The notes beneath the pieces were generated by a model. That model was not told the origin of the DNA. It saw nothing but the letters and a program-made list of their open reading frames with translations, and searched no databases. This document shows, piece after piece, positions 37,946-47,931 of a DNA stretch of 64,000 nucleotides. The translations under genes were made by a program, and so were the position numbers. Origin of the DNA: Cichorium intybus (Eukaryota > Streptophyta > Magnoliopsida > Asterales > Asteraceae); NCBI GenBank assembly GCA_023525715.1, contig CM042012.1, forward strand, positions 39,721,689-39,785,688, read 5' to 3'. Positions within the stretch are counted from its first letter, which is position 1; each line of letters opens with the position of its first letter.

Positions 37946-38722
37946 TGTTGGATTAGGTGTCTAAGCCATGACTAATAATTAGTATTTATCTAATTAATAG
38001 TAGCATAGTCCATTTGGGTTGCCCTCATAGTTGGAGGATTGGCAGAAAGTCCGGTAGAGAGAAAGATTGATTTATTATGTGATTAATAAATCAATAGAAA
38101 TTAAATAAATAGTTTATTAATATATTTAAGTGATAATATATTAATTAGAAACTATAATAATTAATTAGAAATTTTTCTGGAATTAATTGGAATTAATTTG
38201 GCAGTTAAATTGATTAATTAAGGTGCAGGGACTAAAACTGTAATTATTCAATAGTTGAGTAAGTGACAGTTGAGTGAGTGAGAGTGGTGAACGAAATTAT
38301 ATATGGAAACATATATATTTTCGATTTTGATAATGAGGATAAAAGAGTTTGAATTATTAAGATAAAGGCTTATCTTAATTTGAATTCAAAAAGGTTTATC
38401 TTTAAGGTTTATCTGATCACCATTTGGATCCTATAAATAGGGAGGCTCACCCTAACCCTAGAGCCACGATTTTGAAGCTCTCTAAGAAGGTATTTTCGGC
38501 CAACAACTCCAAGCTAGGGTGTGTCTGCATTTGAGGCAAGAGGTTTCTGTTGCTTTGCTTCCAAGATTCACTAAAGGTTGGTTTTTCTTGATCTTTCTTT
38601 TAGTTTAATTCTTTTTGGGCCTTTTAGGAATTGTTATATGTTTAACTAGAAGAAAAACTTAGATCTATATAGGTTGCATGTGAACTTAGGAATTTTAGTT
38701 CATAGTTGCAGAAAACCTTGCA
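37946..38722 (+). repeat. 5' LTR of element D, 777 bp
   Basis: TGTTGGATTAGGTGTC...GAAAACCTTGCA, TATA box TATAAATA at 38432-38439. Differs from the 3' LTR at T/A within GGGTGTGTCTGC and C/A within TTAATTCTTT. Confidence 0.95.
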
Positions 38723-40101
38723 GTGGTATCAGAGCTATTTGGTTGTTTTTCTTGTTAAATTGCTATAACTGCTTTCCTGAAAATTAGGGTTTAATTTTTT
38801 ATAAACCCTAATGTGGCCAATTTCGAAATTTAGGGTTTGTTTTAGAAACCCTAGCCCCTCCCCTATGATTTGGCGATTTTTTGTGGATTAGGTTAGAAGG
38901 TATTCTATTTTTGGTAACTTTAAATTGTTTAAAAGATAAACCTTAAAACCCTTTATCCTAAAAATCGAAATTTAAGGGATTATGATAGGTTTTAATTAAT
39001 TTGATTAATTTGATAAAAACCTATCTACTTTTGAATTAATTTAATTAATTGGTAATTAAAAGATAATTCAAGGATTTAATTTAATTTAAAATTTAATTGC
39101 TTTAAATTGGCGAAAATTAAATAGATAAATCCTAAAATATTTTAAAATGTTTAAAATATCAAATTTAATTAATTTAATTAATTGGTTAATTAAAAGATAA
39201 TTAAAATCGATTTTAAGGTTTAATTTAATTTGAAATTTAATAGTTTAAATTGGCAATAAATTAAAAGATAAACCAGAAACAATTTTTTTAAATGGTTTAA
39301 AAAATTACATCTTATGTATATTATAATTAGGGAGTTATTATTATATGTATAAGATTAAAAATGGTTAGTCAAATCAATAGTAGGCCTCATTCACGAAGCT
39401 GATCTATAAAGTGGGTATAAGGAGACTGCCTATAAAATGGCGGTCTAATGGGTGAACACTCTCGCCCACCGCTCCCCTGATCAGTGGAGGGTCGTTAGCC
39501 GAACGGGTTTGATAGGACCGCCTAATCTCATTAAAAGTATAATGATATTATTCAAAGTACTAGAACCTTTTAAATAAAACCCCAAATCTAGCTACTTTAG
39601 GAAAAATGTGAATTGGTGCTAATCCATGAAATTGCACATTGCACTTTATGAAACATTGGTGGAGCGTGTGTGGTTTACCGGCACGCCAATAGGGGTTCAT
39701 AAAGAGTTGCAATGGGTTTCCCGAGTATTATCATTGTTGATGGAGCGTGTGTGGTTTACCGGCACATCAATTAGAGATGATAATCAACCCGAGAGTACCA
39801 AGCTAATTTGCATGGTTATTCACATCCAGTTTGTGATCCTCGGCATCCCAGTCACAAACAGTGGAGCACATCCGAGATTAAACATGCCATTGAAAAGTTT
39901 AATGAATCTCAACAGATCTAGGAATTTCATAAGATGAAATTGATAAGTGTTTATCTACCTTAATGACCATTATATTGTGATTACGACATCCCTCTTCACA
40001 CCATAGTTGGGGTATTTTGGATCCTAGCCTTATTAAATAACATATTGGGTAATTATTTAAAAAGGACAAATTAAGCTAATAAATTCTATTTTCTTTTATA
40101 G
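38723..40101 (+). other. Leader of element D with stem-loops
   Basis: PBS 38724-38735. Hairpin ATTAGGGTTTA/TAAACCCTAAT (38783-38812), hairpin GACTGCC/GGCGGTC with TATAAAAT loop (39424-39445), SL1 (39637-39714) and SL2 (39728-39783). No upstream ORF of note. Confidence 0.8.
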
Positions 40102-41025
40102 ATGTCAAGTGTCAATTCTCCTCCTTCTCCTCCTTCACCCATTTCTGAAAGCATCAGAATGCACCTGCTTAATATGGAAAGGCTGACTGGCCTCAACTGT
40201 AAAGAATGGCTTCGCAATTGGAGACTGGGTCTTGGCATTGCTGGCAAGCTACATCTCACCGAGTATCCGATCCTAGTTCCACCGGAACAAGTCATCATAA
40301 AAGGTCCTTATGATGAATCCGAAGAGATTCGTGACCTTATGCTATCAACCATTGACCCCGAGTTCCGCAAGGATTTTGAATCCTTGGGGCCATATGAGTT
40401 AATGCAACTGGTGGAGGAAAGGTTCCAAAAACCAGTTGAAGAGGAACGAGCTAGAATCCTCGGAAGACTTGCAGAGTGCAAGCTAAAGGGAGGAAGTAGC
40501 ATCAATTCACATGTTCTTCAGATTGAAGGGTACATAGGCGAGTTATATAAACTTGGTCATCCCATGAGTCAGGAGGAGAGTGTTAACATCCTGCTCGCTT
40601 CGCTGACAAATGAGTACGATCTGTTCATTCAGACGTATAGAAAGGAAAACCAGAAAAAGACCCTCATGGAAATGCGTCCACTGTTGACTTTATACGAGTC
40701 ACTCTTGGACAGGCATAGCTCCAATGGCTCAGCTACTTCTGGATTAAGTCCAGTAAAGAGACGTAACAAGAAACGGTCAAGATCGACTGGACATGTCTCA
40801 AACTGGGAATCCGCTAAATCGGATACAGTCACGGAAAGATTGGAAAATGCTCCAACTCTTTTGAAAGCTCAGGTATATCTAAAAACCTCAAAACTCCTGT
40901 TCCAAGATTTCTTGATACCTAATGTGACAGTCGCATTTTGGTTTGTATGCAGGGAATCAAGAAGGCACGGGACTCTGGTGCATAGGAGTACATATGGATT
41001 GGATCTCCAGCTCGTGCAGTTTTGA
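40102..41025 (+). CDS. Gag-like protein of element D (UBN2 family), 307 aa
   Basis: ATG at 40102 (MSSVNSPPSPPS), 1.38 kb after the LTR, at the same relative place as the element C gag. Residues about 25-200 follow the copia gag pattern (ERLTGLNCKEWLRNWRLGLG; STIDPEFRKDFESLGPYELM; ERARILGRLAECKL; NILLASLTNEYDLFIQTY) with low identity to element C. There is a basic patch KRRNKKRSR (about 219-227) but no CCHC knuckle and no protease. The last 50 residues may be read-through of a short intron (GT at 40873, AG at 40952); spliced, the frame would end soon after QGIKKARDSGA. Presumably forms or joins virus-like particles in the cytoplasm. Confidence 0.8.
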   Translation: MSSVNSPPSPPSPISESIRMHLLNMERLTGLNCKEWLRNWRLGLGIAGKLHLTEYPILVPPEQVIIKGPYDESEEIRDLMLSTIDPEFRKDFESLGPYELMQLVEERFQKPVEEERARILGRLAECKLKGGSSINSHVLQIEGYIGELYKLGHPMSQEESVNILLASLTNEYDLFIQTYRKENQKKTLMEMRPLLTLYESLLDRHSSNGSATSGLSPVKRRNKKRSRSTGHVSNWESAKSDTVTERLENAPTLLKAQVYLKTSKLLFQDFLIPNVTVAFWFVCRESRRHGTLVHRSTYGLDLQLVQF

Positions 41026-41458
41026 AGTTTAGATAGATATTGTTATTAGTCTTTAGATACATTTTTGACATTGTCTATTGTTGGATTAGGTGTCTAAGCC
41101 ATGACTTGTAATTGAACTTTTATCTTATGGTTAAAAGCAAAGTCCATTTGGGTTGCCCTCATGGGTGGAGGAAAGATAGTTCAGTAGAGGGAATAGTTGA
41201 TTTATTAATTGTATAATAAATCAATAGAAAATATATATATAGTTTATTAATATATTTAAGTGCTAATATATTAATTAGAAACTATATTAATTAATTGAGA
41301 TTTAATCTAGAATTAATTGGATTTAATTTGGAGATTAAATTAATTAATTAAAAGGTGCAGGGACTGGTTTGGTATTTATTCAATAGTTGAATAACTGGCC
41401 AGGAAAAACCAGGGACCAAAAGTGGCGCCAACTTGGAGGCTCCTCCAAGGGATTGGCG

Positions 41459-41476
41459 AAACCCTAATTAGGGTTT
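41459..41476. promoter_or_regulatory. Palindromic telobox in U3 of element C
   Basis: AAACCCTAATTAGGGTTT is two inverted teloboxes, about 80 bp before the TATA box; repeated in the 3' LTR at 48312-48329. Teloboxes are bound by plant TRB-type Myb proteins; function here is inferred. Confidence 0.45.
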
Positions 41477-41553
41477 GGTAAGCCTGGTCCAAGTGGTCAA
41501 AAGCCTTGTCCAGTTGGAGGCTCCTTAGGGTTTCAGGTGTAACCCTTGGAGGC

Positions 41554-41560
41554 TATAAAA
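41554..41560 (+). promoter_or_regulatory. TATA box of element C LTR
   Basis: TATAAAA followed by GGAACCCCCTGG; the 3' LTR carries the same box near 48407. Confidence 0.6.
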
Positions 41561-41847
41561 GGAACCCCCTGGCACCTCATATTCACGCCATCTTCTCTCT
41601 GGATTTACTCTGCTGGACTGATTCTTCCATCACCTGGGTGTGACTTTCATCTGAGGCAGGATAATTTTGCTGCTGCTTAAAAGGATCATAAGATCTAAGG
41701 TTGGTTTTTCTTGATTCTTCTTTAGAATTGAATTGTATCCTTTAGGTTCTTAGTTCTAATCTTCATAGAAGAAAACATAGATCAATATTAGGGTTGCATG
41801 TGAACCTTAGGTTATTTTGTGTTCATTGATTGCATAGAAACCCTTCA

Positions 41848-43113
41848 GTGGTATCAGAGCTAGCTTGTTTTCTTGTGTTTGATTATGAACTGCTTGAATT
41901 GTTTTGTGCCTAAGGGTTATTGGCGAAAATTAACCCTTGGGAGGAGGCCAAAATCGATCTCAAGGCTAGGGTTTCCTAACCCTAGCCGCCACCCTCCTTG
42001 GTCCCCCTTGAATGCTTGATTTGCTTGCCATATTTGTGTGTTGTTATTTTTGGTAACTGAATAAACTAAAATAACTTGAACCCTTATTATTGGCATGTGT
42101 ATTTCGAAATTCATGGGGCATTTATAGATTAATTAATTTGATTAATTTAGTAATCTATAATCTAGATTTAATTAATTTAATTAATTGATTAATTAAAGGC
42201 AAATTAAATCTGCTTTAAGAATTAATTAAAATTTTCAAGAAAATTAGAATAATTTGAGAAAATTAGAATTTAATTAATTCTAAGATATTTTAATGAGATT
42301 AAAATATATCTTATATATATTTAAAATTAAAAGTTAATTTAATATGTATAAGAAAATTGGTTAGTCTACCGCTAGTAAGCCTCATTCACAAAACTGTCCT
42401 ATAAAGAGGGTATAAGGCGACTGACTATAAAATGTTAGTCTAATGGGTATCTACTCTTACCCACCGCTCTCCTGGTCAGTCGAGTGTCGTTAGCTGAACG
42501 GGTATGATAGAACCGCTAAGCCTCTTAAAAGTATAATGCTGTAATTGAAAGTACTAGAACCCTAAAACAAATCCCAATCTAGTTACTTTAGGAAAATGTG
42601 AATTTGATGCTACCCCATGAAATTGCACATTGCACTTTATGAAACGTTGGTGGAGCGTGTGTGGTTTACCGGCACACCAATAGGGGTTCATAAAGAGTGG
42701 CAATGGGTGTCTCGGGTGTTATCATTGTTGATGGAGCGTGTGTGGTTTACCGGCACATCAATTTGAGATGATAATGGATCCCGAGAGCACCAAGCTAATT
42801 TGCATGGTTATTCACACCCGGTTTGTGATCCTCGGCATCCCAGTCACAAACGGTGGGGCATATCCGAGATTAAACATGCTATTGAACAGTTCAATAAATC
42901 TCATAAGAAACTAGGAATTCCATTAATAATAAGATTATTTTTCCGCGGTGGAATCGGCTGAATCGTCATTCGCCTACCTTTATAAAATTTGCTTATAGAT
43001 TACGGCATCCCTCTTCTATGTTGCAAATTGTTATAGTTGGATCCTAGCCTTATTTTATATTGGGTTATTATAAGGACCGACAAGTATCTAATTAAACTTA
43101 CCTTCTTTTATAG
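41848..43113 (+). other. Leader of element C with PBS and stem-loops
   Basis: PBS 41849-41860. Hairpin AAGGGTTA/TAACCCTT (41911-41938), hairpin GACTGAC/GTTAGTC with TATAAAAT loop (42419-42440), SL1 (42628-42705), SL2 (42711-42785). These match, in order, the leaders of A and D and are candidate packaging, dimerisation or translation elements. Confidence 0.8.
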
Positions 43114-46100
43114 ATGTCTTCTGCTGATCAATCCGCTCCCCAATCAAACTCCAGTGTTCCCTCAATCCTCTCACTATGTTCCAAGGTTCAATTGAACGGG
43201 ACAAACTATAATGACTGGATTAGAAACATCAAGATGGCTCTGAGGTATGAGAACAAAGAGTATGTTCTCGAGACCGAGCTTGTCGATGTCGACCCCGAAA
43301 CTGCTACTCCCGAGGAAATTGCCTCGTACCAAAAACATACTGATGATGCAACCAAAGTGGCCTGCATCATGATCGCCACAATGAACCCCGAATTGCAGAG
43401 AATATACGAAGACTACTGGCCCTATGAGATGCACAAGGAGCTAGCGGAAAAGTTCCGCAAGCAAGAGCGCATCGAAAGGTGCGAAGTGGTCAAGGACTTC
43501 ACGAACAGCAAACCCAAAGATGGAGAGTCCATCTGCACTCATGTGCAAAGAATGCAAGGTTACGTGGAGCGGCTTAGAAAGCTTGCGATGCCTGTACCGG
43601 AACAGTTGGCCGTTGACATAGTGCTTAACTCGTTGCCGAGTTCTTATGACCAGTTCAGGCTGGCTTATCATTTGAACAACAATCAGGCTAATATGGCTGA
43701 GTTGCATCGCATGCTTCGAGTAGCTGAAGACGGGATGAAGGGTAAAAGTGTACCCTCGGTTAATCAGCCCGTTCTAGCCATTGGAAGTGGCAGAGGAAAG
43801 AAAAGGAAGGGCCCTCCTAAACAAAATTGGAGGGAAAAGGTTCAGGCCGGGTCATCCAGTAATGGCTCGAGAACCAAGACTTCCCAAATTCCTTGTGTGG
43901 CCAACCCCGATGAAGCAAACTGTTTCTACTGCAAAGAAAAGGGCCATTGGAAGAGAAGCTGCCCCAAATACTTGCAGGATGTCAAGGATGGGAAAGTAAA
44001 GCCATCGACAGCAGGTATATACACTATCTCTAAAAACTCACCATCTTCTAATTCTTGGGTCCTTGATACAGGATGTGGTTTTCACATTTGTTCTGATATG
44101 CAGGGCCTAAAGGAAAGCAGGGAGGTGGAGCACGGTAGACTGAACTTGATCATGGGCAATAGGAGATCGTCCCCTGTTACCAAGATTGGAGTTTATAGTT
44201 TAGTGCTTAGTAGTGAAGTTTGTTTAGATTTATTAGATTGTTGCTATTCGCCAGAAATGGCAAGAAATATTATTTCATTTCACGCATTATTCAGACAAGG
44301 ATTTCATTTTTCTTTTGATAATAATATTGGATCTATTTCTGTTTTCAAAAATGGTATTTTGAATTTTACTGCTTATCCTTGTAATGGTGTGTATGAAACT
44401 GTGAAATGTGTTGACAATCTAGGACAAAGTGTAAATTATATTGATTCTACTAGTGACGTGGAAAAGGCATGTCTGTGGCATAGTCGGCTCGGGCACATCA
44501 GCAAGAAACGCATCGCCCAACTCCAAAAGGATGGAGTGTTGGAATCATTCGACCTCAAGTCGGATGATGTATGCGAATCTTGTCTGTTGGGCAAGATGAC
44601 TAAATCACCTTTCAAAGGGTCTTTTGAAAGAGGTGAGGGTCTATTGGACATTATTCACACGGATGTGTGTGGTCCATTCAGATCAACCACAAAGGATGGC
44701 ACGCGGTTCTACGTGACTTTTACCGACGATTTTAGTAGATACGGTTACATCTACTTGATCAAGCACAAGTCGGACACCTTTGAAAAGTTCAAAGAGTTTA
44801 AGAACGAAGTAGAGAATCAATTAGGCAGGAAGATAAAGATGCTCAGATCCGACAGAGGCGGAGAGTATCTAAGTATCGAGTTCCTGGACTATCTAAAGGA
44901 ATGCGGAATAGTTTCGCAGTTGACACCTCCCAGGACACCACAGTTGAACGGTGTTGCAGAGAGGCGCAACCGAACCCTGTTGGACATGGTTCGTTCCATG
45001 ATGAGTCGAGCTTCACTTCCCATTCACTTCTGGGGGTATGCCTTAGAGACTGCCGCCCATATCCTCAATCTTGTCCCAACTAAGAAGGTTGCGAAAACAC
45101 CTCATGAGATGTGGACGGGGAAAGCTCCCTCGTTGGCACATATCAAGGTCTGGGGTTGTGAGGCTTTCGTTAGACGAGAGACTCAAGACAAACTCGCAGA
45201 CAGAAGCGAAAGGTGTTTCTTCATTGGTTATCCCAAACAGTCCTTTGGATATCTATTCTACAGACCGAGCGAGGACGTGGTCTTTGTAGCTAGACGAGCA
45301 GTCTTTCGAGAGAGAGAGCTCGTATTCAAAGAGGACAGTGGGAGTACCATTGATCTGGAAGAAATTCAAGAGTCATCAGATGACGCAACCTTAGGAGAAA
45401 CTAGCAACCAACATGAGGATGAAGTTCCTGTTGGACCGACAGATGTATCCTTACCTCTTAGGCGTTCTAGTAGGGTTAGCATGCCACCCGAGTTTTATGG
45501 GTTCCATATAACTTCGGATGGGGACACGTTTGTCAGTGATAGGACACTGATAAATTTGGATGAACCAGCTAACTACCAGGAAGCAGTGGCGGGCCCTGAG
45601 TCTGCCAAGTGGAAAGAGGCCATGGATAGCGAGATCAAGTCCATGTATGACAATCAAGTTTGGAACTTGGTTGACAATGTACCGGGTCGAAAGACAGTCG
45701 GGTGCAAATGGATCTTCAAGAAGAAGACAGACATGGACGGAAAGGTACACACCTTCAAGGCAAGACTGGTTGCGAAGGGCTTTACTCAAACCCCAGGGGT
45801 TGACTATGACGAGACCTTCTCACCAGTAGCTAAGATAAAGTCTATTAGGATTATGCTGGCCATAGCTGCATTTCATGACTATGAAATTTGGCAGATGGAC
45901 GTCAAAACCGCTTTCCTTAATGGGAAGCTGACTGAGGATGTTTACATGAATCAGCCAGAGGGTTTCGTCGATGCAAAGTATCCTAATAAGGTGTGTAAGC
46001 TTGAGAGATCAATCTATGGATTGAAGCAAGCTTCTCGCAGCTGGAATCTTTGTTTCCATGAGAAAGTCAAAGAGTTTGGTTTCTTTAGGAGCGAGGATGA

Positions 46101-47145
46101 GTCCTGCGTATATGTCAAGGCTAGTGGGAGTATAGTCACTTTTCTGGTGCTGTATGTCGATGACATACTGCTCATGGGAAACGATATTCCAACCTTGCAA
46201 GATGTTAAGGCTTGGCTTGGGAAATGTTTCGCCATGAAGGACCTAGGAGAGGCTGCCTATATTCTTGGGATTAGAATATTGAGAGATAGGAAGAAGAGAC
46301 TGATTGGACTCAGTCAGGGTACATACTTGGATAAGGTACTAAAGAGGTTTAGTATGGAAAATTCCAAGAAGGGAGAGCTGCCTATCCAAAGTAATGCGAA
46401 GCTGAGTAAGACTCAAAGTCCGAGTACAGACGAGGAAATAGCTGAGATGAGTCGAGTACCATACGCTTCGGCTGTGGGATCGATCATGTACGCTATGACG
46501 TGTACTCGCCCTGACGTGGCTTTTGCCTTAAGCATGGTCAGTCGGTACCAGGGTAACCCTGGAAGGGCGCATTGGATAGCTGTGAAAAATATACTCAAGT
46601 ATCTGCGAAGGACAAAGAACATGGTGTTAGTCCTCGGTGGCAGTGATACCTTGAGAGTTGAAGGATATACAGATGCCAGCTTTCAGACGGATAGAGACAG
46701 TGGTCGGTCTCAGTCGGGCTGGGTATTCCTTTTGAACGGTGGAGCAGTGACTTGGAAAAGTTCCAAGCAAGAAACAGTGGCTGATTCTACGTGCGAATCA
46801 GAGTACATAGCAGCAAGTGAAGCGTCAAAGGAAGCGGCTTGGCTGAAGAACTTTATCGGTGACCTTGGAGTAGTCCCGAGTATTCAGGAGCCCTTGGAAC
46901 TGTTCTGCGATAATGAAGGTGCGGTCGCCTTGACAAAGGAACCGCGAGATCATGGAAAGTCCAGACATATCGACAGAAAGTACCACTACATCAGGCATAG
47001 GGTAGAAGAAGGTCACCTCCTTGTAAAGAGGGTATCATCGGAAGATAATCCTGCAGATCCCTTGACAAAGGCTCTGAGTAGGATTAAGCATAATCAGCAT
47101 GCTAGGAGCATTGGATTAAGAGATGATATAAGTTTTAGTAATTAG
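43114..47145 (+). CDS. Copia gag-pol polyprotein, intact, 1343 aa
   Basis: A single frame from ATG 43114 to TAG 47143-47145. UBN2-type gag (about 20-230); CCHC knuckle C270-C273-H278-C283; aspartic protease D318-T-G; integrase zinc region (about 453-500, HSRLGH...CESC) and catalytic D517 (TDVCGPF), D580 (RSDRGGEY) and E616 (NGVAERRNR), spacing DD35E; reverse transcriptase with YVDDILL at 1014-1020; RNase H (about 1180-1310) with STCESEYIAASEAS and LFCDNEGAVAL. All catalytic residues I can check are present, unlike the sister copy in element A. It would act in cytoplasmic particles and then integrate in the nucleus. The 3' untranslated region is 786 bp. Confidence 0.96.
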   Translation: MSSADQSAPQSNSSVPSILSLCSKVQLNGTNYNDWIRNIKMALRYENKEYVLETELVDVDPETATPEEIASYQKHTDDATKVACIMIATMNPELQRIYEDYWPYEMHKELAEKFRKQERIERCEVVKDFTNSKPKDGESICTHVQRMQGYVERLRKLAMPVPEQLAVDIVLNSLPSSYDQFRLAYHLNNNQANMAELHRMLRVAEDGMKGKSVPSVNQPVLAIGSGRGKKRKGPPKQNWREKVQAGSSSNGSRTKTSQIPCVANPDEANCFYCKEKGHWKRSCPKYLQDVKDGKVKPSTAGIYTISKNSPSSNSWVLDTGCGFHICSDMQGLKESREVEHGRLNLIMGNRRSSPVTKIGVYSLVLSSEVCLDLLDCCYSPEMARNIISFHALFRQGFHFSFDNNIGSISVFKNGILNFTAYPCNGVYETVKCVDNLGQSVNYIDSTSDVEKACLWHSRLGHISKKRIAQLQKDGVLESFDLKSDDVCESCLLGKMTKSPFKGSFERGEGLLDIIHTDVCGPFRSTTKDGTRFYVTFTDDFSRYGYIYLIKHKSDTFEKFKEFKNEVENQLGRKIKMLRSDRGGEYLSIEFLDYLKECGIVSQLTPPRTPQLNGVAERRNRTLLDMVRSMMSRASLPIHFWGYALETAAHILNLVPTKKVAKTPHEMWTGKAPSLAHIKVWGCEAFVRRETQDKLADRSERCFFIGYPKQSFGYLFYRPSEDVVFVARRAVFRERELVFKEDSGSTIDLEEIQESSDDATLGETSNQHEDEVPVGPTDVSLPLRRSSRVSMPPEFYGFHITSDGDTFVSDRTLINLDEPANYQEAVAGPESAKWKEAMDSEIKSMYDNQVWNLVDNVPGRKTVGCKWIFKKKTDMDGKVHTFKARLVAKGFTQTPGVDYDETFSPVAKIKSIRIMLAIAAFHDYEIWQMDVKTAFLNGKLTEDVYMNQPEGFVDAKYPNKVCKLERSIYGLKQASRSWNLCFHEKVKEFGFFRSEDESCVYVKASGSIVTFLVLYVDDILLMGNDIPTLQDVKAWLGKCFAMKDLGEAAYILGIRILRDRKKRLIGLSQGTYLDKVLKRFSMENSKKGELPIQSNAKLSKTQSPSTDEEIAEMSRVPYASAVGSIMYAMTCTRPDVAFALSMVSRYQGNPGRAHWIAVKNILKYLRRTKNMVLVLGGSDTLRVEGYTDASFQTDRDSGRSQSGWVFLLNGGAVTWKSSKQETVADSTCESEYIAASEASKEAAWLKNFIGDLGVVPSIQEPLELFCDNEGAVALTKEPRDHGKSRHIDRKYHYIRHRVEEGHLLVKRVSSEDNPADPLTKALSRIKHNQHARSIGLRDDISFSN

Positions 47146-47931
47146 ATAGGTTCGAAACTTGTAACAATGTATTGTATTTGACTCTTGTGATTTAATAATA
47201 GAGATTTATTATGGTTCACTACTCTTGTCAGTGCTTTATCATTGTGTTTCATTTTGCATGTTTTACTTCCTGAATAATTGGATTATTCAAATATCCACAG
47301 TCGATTACACTTTAAGGGAGTAAGTGTGAAGTAAGACTGTCATGAATTGGTAATAGATTGTCTAAGGAGTTAGACATTGCAATTGGATTGCTGAACCATT
47401 CGTGAGTACTTGGAAATGGAGATTTGAGTATTGGATAAACCCGCGCTCAATGGATTGCTTCATGGATTACATCACGAGCAATGTTGAGACGATAATATCT
47501 TTTGATCTTTAAGCTAAGACATATGAGTTATGATTTATTAGACGGTTGTTCATTGATAATATGAAAACGCATCGGTAACTCGGTGTTATAAAACGTATTG
47601 TTGTGAGTGATTTGTCTGGTAAAAGACATAAGTATATGAGTCGAAGTTTATTCGTCCCTTGACCTTAACGGGAAACAGATATCTGTAGGCCTCTCGATGA
47701 TTTTGAAGTTGACTAAAATGGTTGGCCAACCGGGACTAAATTGGTAGTCTAAGAGTCATATGCAAATCGGAAATCGAGGAACAGTGAATCAGACCAGATT
47801 GATTTTATCCATGTCTTGAGTCTGAAAAATATCTTGTTGGACGAAGGATCATCTGATCACTTATCTTTGGACAGAACTGACTGGGTCAGAGTTCAGACAA
47901 TTAAAGTCATAGACTTATCCAAGTGGGAGAC
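47146..47931 (+). other. 3' untranslated region of element C
   Basis: A block conserved with D (51650-52400) and A (19322-20090). It contains hairpins TGAATAAT/ATTATTCA (47271-47289) and ACACTT/AAGTGT (47307-47327) and ends at the polypurine tract. Confidence 0.75.

Larger units (their letters stand above)
41079..41847 (+). repeat. 5' LTR of element C, 769 bp
   Basis: TGTTGGATTAGG...GAAACCCTTCA. Contains the 18-bp palindrome AAACCCTAATTAGGGTTT (41459-41476) upstream of TATAAAA (41554-41560). Confidence 0.96.
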
